Shown: positions 10,263-18,399 of the stretch, piece after piece
Layout: each line of letters begins with the position of its first letter
Numbering within the stretch: the first letter of the stretch is position 1
Origin: Lentzea jiangxiensis
GTDB taxonomy: Bacteria > Actinomycetota > Actinomycetes > Mycobacteriales > Pseudonocardiaceae
DNA length: 64,000 bases
Assembly: GCF_900104175.1 (NCBI RefSeq)
Contig: NZ_FNIX01000010.1
Span: 164,181-228,180, forward strand
Reading direction: 5' to 3'
Position numbers and translations under genes: made by a program
Notes under the pieces: generated by a model
What the model was told of the DNA's origin: nothing
The model's input: the letters and a program-made list of their open reading frames with translations, nothing else
Databases searched by the model: none

Positions 10263-11906
10263 GTGCTGGTCGCCCTCGTCCCGGAAGCGGACGGCGCGGG
10301 CCGGTGGCAGGAGCTGCGCGACGACGGGACGCCCGCCGGTCCGCCGATGCGGGCTCCGTCGCTGGCCTCCGCCGTCGCGTCGCTGGAGCGCGCCCACCGG
10401 CCCCGCTGGGTGTGGGCGGACACGTCCGAGGTCTACCCCGCGCTGCTGCGGGCCGGGGTGCGGGTCGACCGGTGCTGGGACCTGCACCTGACGGAGGCGT
10501 TGCTGCTCGGCACCGAGGGCAGGCACCGGGAGCCCCGCGAACTGCCGGGGGCGCTGGCGCGCGTGCTCGGGCTGCCCGCGCCCGCCGACGTGGGACCGCC
10601 CAAGAAGGACGACGCGCTGACGTTGTTCGGGCCGGAGCCGGTGTCGCTGCCCGGCGACACGGACACGCTGGCCGCGCTGCCGCTGGTTTTCCGGGCACAG
10701 CAACGGAACCCGGCGCTGGGGCTGCTGATCGCGGCGGAGTCGGCGTCGGCTCTGGTGGCGGCGGAGATGACGCACCACGGGTTGCCGTGGCGGGCGGACG
10801 TGCACACGAGGTTGCTGGAGGAGGTGCTCGGGCCGCGTCCGGCGCCGGGCGCCCGGCCGAAGCTGTTGCAGGCGCTCGCGGACCAGATCCAGGAGGCGTT
10901 CGGCGGCAGGGAGATCAACCCGGACGCGCCGGCCAGCATCGTCCGGGCGTTCTCGCGGGCGGGCGTCGAGGTCCCGTCCGCGCGGCGGTGGGTGCTGAAG
11001 AACGTCGACCACCCCGCGGTGGCGCCGCTGCTGGACTACAAGGAGCGCGCCCGGCTGTGGGTGGCGCACGGCTGGACGTGGCTCGACACCTGGGTTTCGG
11101 ACGGGCGGTTCCGGCCGGACTACGTCGTCGGGGGCGTGGTCACGGGGCGGTGGGCGTCGCGCGGCGGGGCGGCGTTGCAGATCCCGCGGCTGATGCGGCA
11201 GGCCGTGATCGCGGACGACGGCTGGTGCCTCGTGGCGGCCGACGCCTCACAGCTCGAGCCGCGAATTCTCGCTGCCCTGTCAGGAGATGAGCGGTTGATG
11301 GAGGTCTGCGGCGACGACGACCTCTACGCGGCGCTGGCGGAGGACTCGTTCAAGGGCGAGCGGTCGCGCGCGAAGATCGCGATGCTGTCCGCGATGTACG
11401 GCGGCACGTCCGGCGAGGCGGGGCCGCTGCTCGCCGTGCTGCGCAAGAGGTTCCCGATCGCCGTCGGGTACGTGGAGGCGGCGGCGCAGGCCGGCGAGCA
11501 GGGCCGGATGGTGCGCACGAGGCTCGGCCGCACCTCGCCCACGCCGTCCGCGGCCTGGCAGGAGCTGACCGGCGGCGCGGACGACTCGGGGGACGTGTCG
11601 CGGTCGTCGCGGCAGGCGGCGCGGAACTGGGGGCGGTTCACCCGCAACTTCGTGGTGCAGGGCAGCGCGGCGGACTGGACGGCGGCGTTGCTGGGCGTGC
11701 TGCGCACCCGGCTGCCCGCCGACGCGCACCTGGTGTTCTTCCAGCACGACGAGGTGCTCGTGCACTGCCCCCGCGAGGACGCGGACGCCGTGGTCGAGGC
11801 GATCGCCCAGGCGGGCCGCGAGGCGACGCGGCTGCTGTTCGGCGGGACATCGGTGCGCTTCCCGATGAACGCGGTGCCCGTGACCTGCTACGCCGACGCG
11901 AAGTGA
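10263..11906 (+). CDS. family A DNA polymerase, divergent (PolA-like with exonuclease-like N-terminus)
   Basis: 547 aa, much shorter than Pol I (about 900 aa) and without a 5'-3' nuclease domain. Residues 1-190 correspond to a degraded 3'-5' exonuclease-like region. The polymerase part shows motif A as ADASQLEPRILA (about residues 327-338, DYSQIELR in Pol I), motif B region RSRAKIAMLSAMYGG, and motif C as FFQHDEVLV (VHDE in Pol I). Both catalytic Asp are therefore kept. Such short polymerases occur alongside a full-length PolA in actinomycetes and have an unclear role, perhaps in repair. GTG start; no strong ribosome binding site is seen. Confidence 0.85.
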   Translation: MLVALVPEADGAGRWQELRDDGTPAGPPMRAPSLASAVASLERAHRPRWVWADTSEVYPALLRAGVRVDRCWDLHLTEALLLGTEGRHREPRELPGALARVLGLPAPADVGPPKKDDALTLFGPEPVSLPGDTDTLAALPLVFRAQQRNPALGLLIAAESASALVAAEMTHHGLPWRADVHTRLLEEVLGPRPAPGARPKLLQALADQIQEAFGGREINPDAPASIVRAFSRAGVEVPSARRWVLKNVDHPAVAPLLDYKERARLWVAHGWTWLDTWVSDGRFRPDYVVGGVVTGRWASRGGAALQIPRLMRQAVIADDGWCLVAADASQLEPRILAALSGDERLMEVCGDDDLYAALAEDSFKGERSRAKIAMLSAMYGGTSGEAGPLLAVLRKRFPIAVGYVEAAAQAGEQGRMVRTRLGRTSPTPSAAWQELTGGADDSGDVSRSSRQAARNWGRFTRNFVVQGSAADWTAALLGVLRTRLPADAHLVFFQHDEVLVHCPREDADAVVEAIAQAGREATRLLFGGTSVRFPMNAVPVTCYADAK

Positions 11907-11967
11907 GTCTGGACGAGACTCCGCCGTCTTGTGCCGTTGGTCCGAACGGGCGCTTGTTCTTGCACCG

Positions 11968-11981
11968 TGAGAGCGCTCTCA
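11968..11981. promoter_or_regulatory. LacI-family-type operator in front of the GH16 gene
   Basis: TGAGAGCGCTCTCA is a perfect 14-bp palindrome, 39 nt before the GH16 start codon. It has the AGCGCT core typical of LacI-family sites (CebR boxes are TGGGAGCGCTCCCA). A closely related site lies in front of the GH64 glucanase at 55115. A repressor released by glucan oligosaccharides is the natural prediction; no LacI gene lies in this window. Confidence 0.75.
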
Positions 11982-12019
11982 TAAGTGGACTGCACCCGTG
12001 ACAAGGAGGTCACTCGCGC

Positions 12020-13396
12020 ATGAGGCAACGACGCCGCGTTCTCGCGGCCACGACAGCTCTTCTTGCCGCGGTACCCCTGGCGATCGCCGCCATGTCCGCC
12101 AACGCTTCGATCCCACCCCCTGCATCGGGATGGACGCAGGTGTGGGGTGACGACTTCAACGGTCCCGGCGGGACCTTGCCGTCCAGCTCCAACTGGATCT
12201 TCGACCTCGGCCACGGCTACCCCGGCGGACCTGCCAACTGGGGTACGGGCGAGATCCAGAACTACACGAACAGCACGAACAACATCAAGCTCGACGGCAA
12301 CGGCAACCTGCGCATCACCGCGCTCAAGGACGGCGCCGGCAACTGGACGTCGGCGCGCATCGAGACCCAGCGCTCCAACTTCAAGCCCCCCGCCGGCGGC
12401 AAGCTCGCCATCGAGGGCCGCATCCAGATGCCGAACGTCACCGGTGAGGCGGCACTGGGCTACTGGCCCGCGTTCTGGACCCTGGGCGCGCCGTACCGCG
12501 GCAACTACTGGAACTGGCCGGGCATCGGCGAGTTCGACATCATGGAGAACGTCAACGGCATCAACTCCGTGTGGGGCGTTCTGCACTGCGACGTCGCCCC
12601 CGGCGGCGCCTGCGGCGAGTTCACCGGCATCGGCAACTCGCGGACGTGCCCCGGCGCGTCCTGCCAGACCGCCTTCCACACGTACCGCTTCGAGTGGGAC
12701 GACGCCGCGAAGACGTTCACGTGGTTCGTCGACGGCCAGTCGTTCCACCAGGTGACGCAGGCACGGGTGGGCGTCAACGTGTGGAACGCGATGACGTCGC
12801 ACGCGGGCCACTTCATCCTGCTCAACCTCGCGATGGGCGGCGCGTTCCCGAACGCGCTGAACAACAACCAGCCGACCCCTGTCGCGGCCACCCAGTCCGG
12901 GCACTCGATGGTCGTGGACTACGTGGCCGTCTACTCGTCCGGCGGCGGGACGACCACCCCTCCGACGACCACCACGTCGAACCCCGGCGGTGGGGGTTCC
13001 GCGTACAGCGAGCTGCAGGCGGAGAACGCCTCGGAGCGGTCGGGCGGCTCGGTCGCGCCCGGTGACGGCGGTTCCGGTGTGCACCAGATCGGCAACGGCG
13101 GCTACCTGAAGTTCTCCGGCGTCAACTTCGGCACCGGGCCCGCGCGGCAGTTCTACGCCCGCGTCGCCTCCGGGGCGGGCGGTGGCGTGAGCGGCCTGGT
13201 CGAGGTGCGGCTCGGGTCGCGCACGGCCGCACCGGTCGGGTCGTTCGCGGTGGGCAGCACCGGCGGGTGGGACTCGTGGAGAACCATCCCCGCGAACATC
13301 TCGAACATCACCGGCACGCACGACGTCTACATCACCTTCACGAGCGGGCAGCCTTCGCCGTACGTGAGCGTGAACTGGGTGAAGTTCGGAACCTGA
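12020..13396 (+). CDS. secreted GH16 endo-beta-1,3-glucanase-like enzyme with C-terminal CBM
   Basis: 458 aa. Signal peptide at residues 1-29 (RQRRR, hydrophobic core, ANA-S cleavage). GH16 domain about residues 35-305 with the catalytic signature GEFDIMENVNG: nucleophile Glu171, Asp173 and acid/base Glu176. A Thr/Pro-rich linker (about 310-328) leads to a C-terminal domain of about 125 residues resembling CBM6 (ELQAENASERSGG, then VNWVKF at the end). It would hydrolyse beta-1,3 or mixed-linkage glucans outside the cell. Ribosome binding site AAGGAGG precedes the ATG. Expression is probably controlled by the palindrome at 11968. Confidence 0.92.
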   Translation: MRQRRRVLAATTALLAAVPLAIAAMSANASIPPPASGWTQVWGDDFNGPGGTLPSSSNWIFDLGHGYPGGPANWGTGEIQNYTNSTNNIKLDGNGNLRITALKDGAGNWTSARIETQRSNFKPPAGGKLAIEGRIQMPNVTGEAALGYWPAFWTLGAPYRGNYWNWPGIGEFDIMENVNGINSVWGVLHCDVAPGGACGEFTGIGNSRTCPGASCQTAFHTYRFEWDDAAKTFTWFVDGQSFHQVTQARVGVNVWNAMTSHAGHFILLNLAMGGAFPNALNNNQPTPVAATQSGHSMVVDYVAVYSSGGGTTTPPTTTTSNPGGGGSAYSELQAENASERSGGSVAPGDGGSGVHQIGNGGYLKFSGVNFGTGPARQFYARVASGAGGGVSGLVEVRLGSRTAAPVGSFAVGSTGGWDSWRTIPANISNITGTHDVYITFTSGQPSPYVSVNWVKFGT

Positions 13397-13450
13397 CCCC
13401 GCTCGTGTGCCGGGGTGTGCTCGTCCGCTAGTATTCCGTCCGTTCGCTGC

Positions 13451-13525
<75 letters not shown>

Positions 13526-13528
13526 CCT

Positions 13529-13557
13529 GGCGCCGCATCCTCATCGGATGCGGCGCC
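13529..13557 (+). terminator. hairpin terminator after tRNA-Val
   Basis: Perfect 12-bp stem GGCGCCGCATCC / GGATGCGGCGCC with a 5-nt loop, starting 3 nt after the CCA and followed by a short T-rich stretch. Confidence 0.8.
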
Positions 13558-13575
13558 ATTTGCTTTGATGGACCC

Positions 13576-14217
13576 GTGTACGCCGAACGTCCCGCTCCCG
13601 CGGGCCTGGCCTGCCTCTGGACGCGCACGGTCTCGTCGCCGACCGTGCAGCGCGTCGTGCCGGACGGCTGCACAGATCTCATGTGGACACCGGCGGCCGG
13701 GGCGTTGTTCGTGGCCGGACCGGACACCGAGGCGCAGCTCGCTTCCGTCGCGCCCGGGACGTTGTACGGCGTCCGGCTGCCACCGGGAGCCTTCCCCTCC
13801 GTCTTCGGGGTGCCCGCGCACGCCGTCCGGGACCAGCGGGTGGCGCTGCCGGAGCTGGTCCCCTCCGCGCGGCTGACCTCGTTCACGGAGGTGGTGGAGT
13901 TCTGCGCTTCGCGGGTCGTCGTGGACCCGGCGCTGGCCGCCACGGCGTCGTTGCTGCGCCGCGCCGACGTCGCCTCGGCGGCGTGGGAGATCGGGCTGAG
14001 CGCACGCCAGTTGCGCCGGCGGTGCCTCGACGCGTTCGGGTATCCGCCCAAGGTGCTGCAACGGGTGCTGCGGTTCGACACGGCGGTGCGCCTGGCGCGG
14101 AACGGGATGCCGTTCGCGTCGGTCGCCGCCGAGGCCGGCTACGCGGACCAGGCGCACCTGGCCCGCGAGGTTCGCGCGCTCGCCGGCGTGCCGCTCGGTC
14201 AGCTGATCCGGCCGTAG
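13576..14217 (+). CDS. AraC-family transcriptional regulator
   Basis: 213 aa, GTG start. N-terminal about 120 residues form a cupin-like sensing region (CLWTRTV, VVPDGCTDLMW, LPPGAFPSVFGVPAHAVRDQ), seen in short AraC proteins of the DUF6597 type. The C-terminal AraC double helix-turn-helix is clear (about residues 138-205: AWEIGLSARQLRRRCLDAFGY and FASVAAEAGYADQAHLARE). The effector and target are unknown. The 3' end overlaps the convergent neighbour by 19 bp. Confidence 0.88.
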   Translation: MYAERPAPAGLACLWTRTVSSPTVQRVVPDGCTDLMWTPAAGALFVAGPDTEAQLASVAPGTLYGVRLPPGAFPSVFGVPAHAVRDQRVALPELVPSARLTSFTEVVEFCASRVVVDPALAATASLLRRADVASAAWEIGLSARQLRRRCLDAFGYPPKVLQRVLRFDTAVRLARNGMPFASVAAEAGYADQAHLAREVRALAGVPLGQLIRP

Positions 14218-15026
14218 CGGCGCAGCGTCAGCAACGCGTCGACGGTGGCGATCGAGCGCCATTCGAAGTGGACGATCGGGGTGAAGGCGGGGAAGCCGAA
14301 GGTCCAGCCGCCGTCCTCCCGCTGGCCCTGTTCGAGCGCGTCGAGGTCCTGGGCGAACTCGTCGTCGGTGAACCAGGCCCTGGCGAGGCTGGTGGGCTTC
14401 TGCGCGAACTCGTGCGGATCCAGGCCCTCGCCCTCCGCATATCCCTCGGTGCTCTGCGTGAGGTGCCTGAGCTTCTCCGCGGCGAGCTCCGCGCGAGCCC
14501 GGTCCGGGACCTCGTCGAGGAACATCGCCGCGCCCCGCAGCTCGTACGGGTGGGTCCGCTCCAGCCGGTCGATCTGCAGCCAGCAGTACTCGGTGGCCCG
14601 GTCGAGCCACGGGTGGCCGATCTTCATCGCGTGCAGGGCGGCGGCGATCTGGGAGGTGAGGAGCAGCCCGCCCCGGTCGTCGGCCGCGACCCACGGCGCC
14701 CTGGGGTGGTCGCGGGAGGTGGAGAAGCCGAACGGCACACTGCCGTCCGGGCACGTGTCCTGCAGCCAGGTCAGAACCGGTTCGGCCTGGTCAGGGGCGC
14801 CGACCGCGGCGAAGAGCTGCAGCGCGCGCAGGGCGTGCAGCGGCTGGCTGGTGGGCCCGCGGTGGTCGGGTTCGAGGCCGTGGCCGAAGCCGCCGTCGTC
14901 GTTGCGGTAGGCCAGCACCGCCCGGACCACCGCCTCGGCGCTGCCGCCGTCGAAAACGTGCTCGAACCAGCGTTGTTCCAGCGTGCGGGCGTTGAGCCAG
15001 AGGAAGTTCCTCGCCTGTCCGATCAT
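14199..15026 (-). CDS. alpha/alpha-barrel protein related to prenyltransferase/squalene-cyclase repeats
   Basis: 275 aa. Repeats of the terpenoid-cyclase/prenyltransferase alpha-alpha toroid are visible: YRNDDGGFGHGLEPD, QREDGGWTFGFP and DRGGLLLTSQIAAALHA (Q-G-W/F-type repeat ends). The acidic DxDD or DDxxD motif of true cyclases is not seen, so enzymatic activity in terpene biosynthesis is doubtful. It stands alone on the minus strand, with no prenyl-diphosphate genes near. No signal peptide, so probably cytoplasmic. Confidence 0.65.
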   Translation of the reverse strand: MIGQARNFLWLNARTLEQRWFEHVFDGGSAEAVVRAVLAYRNDDGGFGHGLEPDHRGPTSQPLHALRALQLFAAVGAPDQAEPVLTWLQDTCPDGSVPFGFSTSRDHPRAPWVAADDRGGLLLTSQIAAALHAMKIGHPWLDRATEYCWLQIDRLERTHPYELRGAAMFLDEVPDRARAELAAEKLRHLTQSTEGYAEGEGLDPHEFAQKPTSLARAWFTDDEFAQDLDALEQGQREDGGWTFGFPAFTPIVHFEWRSIATVDALLTLRRYGRIS

Positions 15027-15174
15027 GTCCCGAACCTAGGCCGGTCGTCGTGCGGGGGTCTTGGACGAATCGGCCACGTGACCTGATCAGCTGATTCGAT
15101 CGCCTCCACGGGGAACCGGTCCTATGCGAAAATCCTCTAACCGGGGTGTGGAGTTCTGAGGGGAGCTGGCTGAG

Positions 15175-15621
15175 ATGCTGATGTTCGACGCACTCGTACC
15201 CGTCAAGGCCGCCGCTGCAGGTGCGGCTGCCGGTGCCGCTGCAGGTGCGGCTGCCGGTGCCGCTGCCGGTGCCGCTGCGGGCGCGGCCGCTGGGGCGGGC
15301 GGCGGCGGAGTCACGAAGTTCAGCGTCGACCCCGACCAGGCGCAGAAGATGATCGACGGCCTCAAACAGGCCCTCGAGAAGCTGATGGAGCTGAGGAAGT
15401 CGAGTCAGAAGATCCGTTTCGCGGGCGCCCCCGGACCCGATCCGTACAGCGGCTTCGCGACCCTCGCCATGCGCAAGACCGCAGGCGAAGAGCCCGGCGG
15501 CTACGTGTGGGCGAACGAGCAAGCACAGAAGGCGCTGGAACAGACCATCAAGAACATCGAGAAGGCTCTCGCCGAGTACCGGGCCACCGACGATGCGGCC
15601 AAGGCCGCGATGAAGGGCTGA
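15175..15621 (+). CDS. repeat-containing small protein of a type VII secretion accessory cluster
   Basis: 148 aa. Residues 12-40 are an Ala/Gly run made of GAAA tetrapeptide repeats, followed by a helical domain with two predicted helices (about residues 51-72 DPDQAQKMIDGLKQALEKLMELRK and 107-148). The size and helical hairpin recall WXG100-type substrates but no WXG is present. GAGGGGAG about 10 nt before the ATG is the ribosome binding site. It is first in a run of four genes that ends with EspG. Function unknown; a secreted partner of the PPE-like protein is a guess. Confidence 0.65.
   Translation: MLMFDALVPVKAAAAGAAAGAAAGAAAGAAAGAAAGAAAGAGGGGVTKFSVDPDQAQKMIDGLKQALEKLMELRKSSQKIRFAGAPGPDPYSGFATLAMRKTAGEEPGGYVWANEQAQKALEQTIKNIEKALAEYRATDDAAKAAMKG
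15220..15291 (+). repeat. 12-bp tandem repeat encoding GAAA units
   Basis: Six tandem 12-bp units of the form GGTGC(G/C)GCTGC(C/A/G), with the last unit more divergent. They alternate two variants and encode Gly-Ala-Ala-Ala. In-frame copy number change by slippage is possible. Confidence 0.85.
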
Positions 15622-15628
15622 CACGACC

Positions 15629-16213
15629 TTGAAGCGCATGACCGCCCTGCTGACCGCCGTGCTCGCGTTCGGTGCTCTGGCGGGCTGCACGGGGAACACG
15701 ACCGGCGGCACGCCCACCACAGGCGCCCAGACCGGAACCGAGCAGACGAGCAGCGCGCCGACGTCGAGCGAGTCACCATCGGGGCTCAGCATCACCAAGT
15801 ACTTGAGCAAGCCGTGCGACATCCTCAAGCCCGACCAGGTTGCGACGCTCGGCTCCGTCAAGACAGCCGCGGCGGGTACCGACGTGCTCGGCCCGACCTG
15901 CAAGTGGGACGGACAGGACCCGATCAAGAACTCGGGCTATGAGGTCAGCGTCACCGAAGGCAAGGACTTCGAAGCCCAGGTCGAGAACGTGAGGAAGAAC
16001 CGGGTCTTCGTCGACAAGCAGATCGACGGTGTCCGCGTCATTTCCACCGATGAGACCGACGGAGCGATGTATTGCCTGACCTCGATCCAGGTCTCCAAGA
16101 CCGATTCGGTCACGGTGCAGATCGCGGGTGCCACGGACGAGCGCGCCACCAAGAAGCCGTGCCCGGAGACGGAGCGGGTTGCGCAGCTGATCATCACGAA
16201 CTTGAAGGGGTAG
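15629..16213 (+). CDS. DUF3558-like lipoprotein
   Basis: 194 aa. Lipoprotein signal: KRMTALLTAVLAFGALAGCTG with lipobox LAGC (Cys about residue 20), then a Thr/Ser-rich spacer and a globular domain of about 145 residues with conserved CDILKPDQVATLG, GPTCKWDG and a C-terminal Cys pair, as in the DUF3558 family. These lipoproteins are frequent beside ESX accessory genes in Pseudonocardiaceae. TTG 15629 is used; ATG 15638 is an alternative. It is 7 nt after its neighbour and 4 nt before the next gene. Confidence 0.82.
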   Translation: MKRMTALLTAVLAFGALAGCTGNTTGGTPTTGAQTGTEQTSSAPTSSESPSGLSITKYLSKPCDILKPDQVATLGSVKTAAAGTDVLGPTCKWDGQDPIKNSGYEVSVTEGKDFEAQVENVRKNRVFVDKQIDGVRVISTDETDGAMYCLTSIQVSKTDSVTVQIAGATDERATKKPCPETERVAQLIITNLKG

Positions 16214-16217
16214 CGAG

Positions 16218-17558
16218 ATGGCTGGGGATGAGCCGAACGTCGCTGGTTTCGTGATGCTTCCCTTCGCGGGCGGCTCGACGATCTACGAGTGGTTCGAGAA
16301 GGGAAGCGGACCGAGCCAAAGCACCGCGGTCACCGCAGACGGCTGGCGCGAACTCTCTAACGGTCACGGTGATGTGGCACAGCTGATCGAGAAGGCCGTG
16401 CGCGACTCCGGCGCAGCCTGGGAGGGTTCCGCAGGTGATGCCGCTCGCGGCGGAACGTCACCACTCGCGACCTGGGCGACCGTCACAGGTGACTCCGCGA
16501 GCCAGGCAGGTACGACCGCCGACACCATCGGCTCCGCGTACACGGACGCCAAGAACTCGATGTCGAAGCCGCCCGAGGTTCCCGACAAGCCGTTCCTGAA
16601 CGACTGGATGCCCTGGGACACCGACTACGACCAGGCGGTCGAGCGGAACCAGCAGGTGAACGAGCAGAACATGCGTGCGTTCAACCAGTACGCCAGCGCT
16701 GTCACCGCGAGCATGAACAACCAGCCGACCTTCATCGCGCCGACGGCCACCGACGGCAACGTCGCGGAGCAGCCGAACAACGGTGAGCGCAGCATCTCCC
16801 AGGTGGGCACGCACAACCAGACCCCGTCCAACGTCGGCACGGGCACGAACACCGGCACGAACACCGGCACCGGTGGTGGCGACCAGACGAACACCTCCGG
16901 CTGGAAGCCGCCGACGGACAGCACGAACCCGTCGGGCGTCGACCCGAAGTTCCCACCGCCCCCGCCGACCGACGACGGCCGTCCGCGGCCGCCCGGCAAC
17001 ATCGGCGACCCGGGCCTGCCGCCCGGTGGCAGGTGGGACCCGAACGACCCGCGTCGTCCCGGTGGCCCGCTCGACCCGAACAACCCGCGCAACCGTCCCG
17101 GTGGGCCGGGTGGCCCCGGTGGTCCAGGCGCGGGCCGCGGCATCGGCGGACCCGGCGGCGGCGGACCCGGCGGTGGTGCCGGCGGCGGTCGTGGTGGTGG
17201 CGGCGGCGGTGGCGGCCTCGGTGGACCCGGCGGTGGCCTCGGTGGCGCCGCGGCGGCTCGCGCGGGCGGCCTCGGTGGCCCCGGCGGCATGGGCAGCGGC
17301 TTCGGTGGCGCGGCCGGTGTGGCCGGTACCGGCGACGGTCGTGGCGGTGCCGGTGGCTTCGGGCCTGCTGGTGCCGGTGCGGCGGGCGCTGCCGGTCGCG
17401 GTGGCGCGGCGGGCATGGGTGCGGGCGGTATGGGCGCCGGTGCCGGTCGTGGTCAGGGCGAGGAGGACAAGGAGCACAAGTCCGCGTCCTACCTGCAGGA
17501 GACCGAGGACATCTTCGGCGACGGAACGCTGGTCGCTCCGCCGGTCATCGGCGGATAG
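16218..17558 (+). CDS. PPE-like, Gly/Pro-rich type VII secretion-associated protein
   Basis: 446 aa. Residues 1-170 are helical and PPE-like (STIYEWFEKGSGPSQ, AAWEGSAGDAA, then a long helix DQAVERNQQVNEQNMRAFNQYASA). Residues 170-270 are Pro/Asn/Gly-rich with a PPPPP stretch, and 270-415 are almost pure Gly/Ala/Arg/Pro low complexity. The end is different: a short acidic conserved-looking tail ETEDIFGDGTLVAPPVIGG. PPE-type proteins are exported by ESX systems with EspG as chaperone, and an espG-like gene follows after 9 nt. The tail may be a secretion or docking signal (inference). Confidence 0.72.
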   Translation: MAGDEPNVAGFVMLPFAGGSTIYEWFEKGSGPSQSTAVTADGWRELSNGHGDVAQLIEKAVRDSGAAWEGSAGDAARGGTSPLATWATVTGDSASQAGTTADTIGSAYTDAKNSMSKPPEVPDKPFLNDWMPWDTDYDQAVERNQQVNEQNMRAFNQYASAVTASMNNQPTFIAPTATDGNVAEQPNNGERSISQVGTHNQTPSNVGTGTNTGTNTGTGGGDQTNTSGWKPPTDSTNPSGVDPKFPPPPPTDDGRPRPPGNIGDPGLPPGGRWDPNDPRRPGGPLDPNNPRNRPGGPGGPGGPGAGRGIGGPGGGGPGGGAGGGRGGGGGGGGLGGPGGGLGGAAAARAGGLGGPGGMGSGFGGAAGVAGTGDGRGGAGGFGPAGAGAAGAAGRGGAAGMGAGGMGAGAGRGQGEEDKEHKSASYLQETEDIFGDGTLVAPPVIGG

Positions 17559-17567
17559 GGGGACGAC

Positions 17568-18347
17568 GTGCTTCGCAGCAGGGTCGCCATCCCTGTCACG
17601 GCGCTCTACCAGGCGTGGCACGCCGCGGGCCTGCCGACGATGCACCGTGCGCTGCTCGCCCAGGTCGACTTCGACGAGGACCTCCTCGCGTCGGGCGACG
17701 TGAGCGAGCTCGAACGGCTGCAGCGGTCGGCGTGGGCCCAGCTCGAGCAGTACGGGCTCGCGCGCGGCAACCAGATCCACCCGGACCTGGCGAACGCGCT
17801 GCGGCTCGTGGTCGAGGCCGGCGTGGAGTACTGGGCGTTCTTCAGCTTGAAGGACGGCCCGCAGCAGAGCGTGCTCGTCGTGACGAACGGTCAGGACGCC
17901 CTGCGGATCGTGCTCACGCCGGACCAGCAGTTCGTGCTCGAACCGATCCGTCCCGAGGAAGCCCCGCAGGCCCTGGTCGGCGCGCTGCCGCCCACGCCAG
18001 CGGGCAGGGGCAACCCGATCACGGTGCCCGAGGACGCGTTGCGGCAGAAGCGGCAGCCGTCCTACGAGGACACCGGCTCGTTCCTGCAGCAGAGCCGTCC
18101 GACCAGCACGCCGAACGACCAGCTGGTCGCGCAGCTGAAGGAGATCATGGGCCAGCCGCGCACCGCGGGCGGTCAGCTCTTCTCGGCCAAGCGCGACCAC
18201 CTCGGCCGCAAGCAGCGCTGCGCCCACCCGCTGACGTTCATCGACACGCCGAGCGGGCGGTACCTGGCGGCCAAGAGCGACGGCTGGCTGCGGGTGCAGC
18301 CGGCCGACTTCGGCACGCTGGCGCACATGACGGCGACCATGCCGTAG
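17568..18347 (+). CDS. EspG-family ESX secretion chaperone
   Basis: 259 aa, the length of EspG proteins. Contains the family features: N-terminal beta strand region with LYQAWHAAGLP, a central LANALRLVVEAGVEYWAFFSLKDG, and a C-terminal segment with SGRYLAAKSDGWLRVQPADFGTLA. EspG binds PPE-type substrates in the cytosol and delivers them to the ESX ATPase. No core ESX genes (eccB-E, mycP) are in the window, so it must serve a system encoded elsewhere. GTG start, preceded by GGGGGACG. A terminator hairpin lies 14 nt downstream. Confidence 0.85.
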   Translation: MLRSRVAIPVTALYQAWHAAGLPTMHRALLAQVDFDEDLLASGDVSELERLQRSAWAQLEQYGLARGNQIHPDLANALRLVVEAGVEYWAFFSLKDGPQQSVLVVTNGQDALRIVLTPDQQFVLEPIRPEEAPQALVGALPPTPAGRGNPITVPEDALRQKRQPSYEDTGSFLQQSRPTSTPNDQLVAQLKEIMGQPRTAGGQLFSAKRDHLGRKQRCAHPLTFIDTPSGRYLAAKSDGWLRVQPADFGTLAHMTATMP

Positions 18348-18360
18348 GAGACGCCTGTTC

Positions 18361-18392
18361 GACGGCCGGGTCGCTGCCGCGGCCCGGCCGTC
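18361..18392. terminator. hairpin between convergent genes
   Basis: Perfect 10-bp stem GACGGCCGGG / CCCGGCCGTC with a 12-nt loop between the espG-like gene and the convergent FMN oxidase gene. It can serve both directions. Confidence 0.65.
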
Positions 18393-18399
18393 GTCGTTC

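Noticed and set aside
15208..15300. CRISPR array at the short tandem repeat
   Set aside because: The units are 12 bp, contiguous and in frame; there are no spacers. No CRISPR array or cas gene is seen anywhere in the window.
16458..18326. Minus-strand frame opposite the PPE-like and EspG genes
   Set aside because: Thr/Ala/Arg-rich shadow produced by the Gly/Pro repeat coding region.
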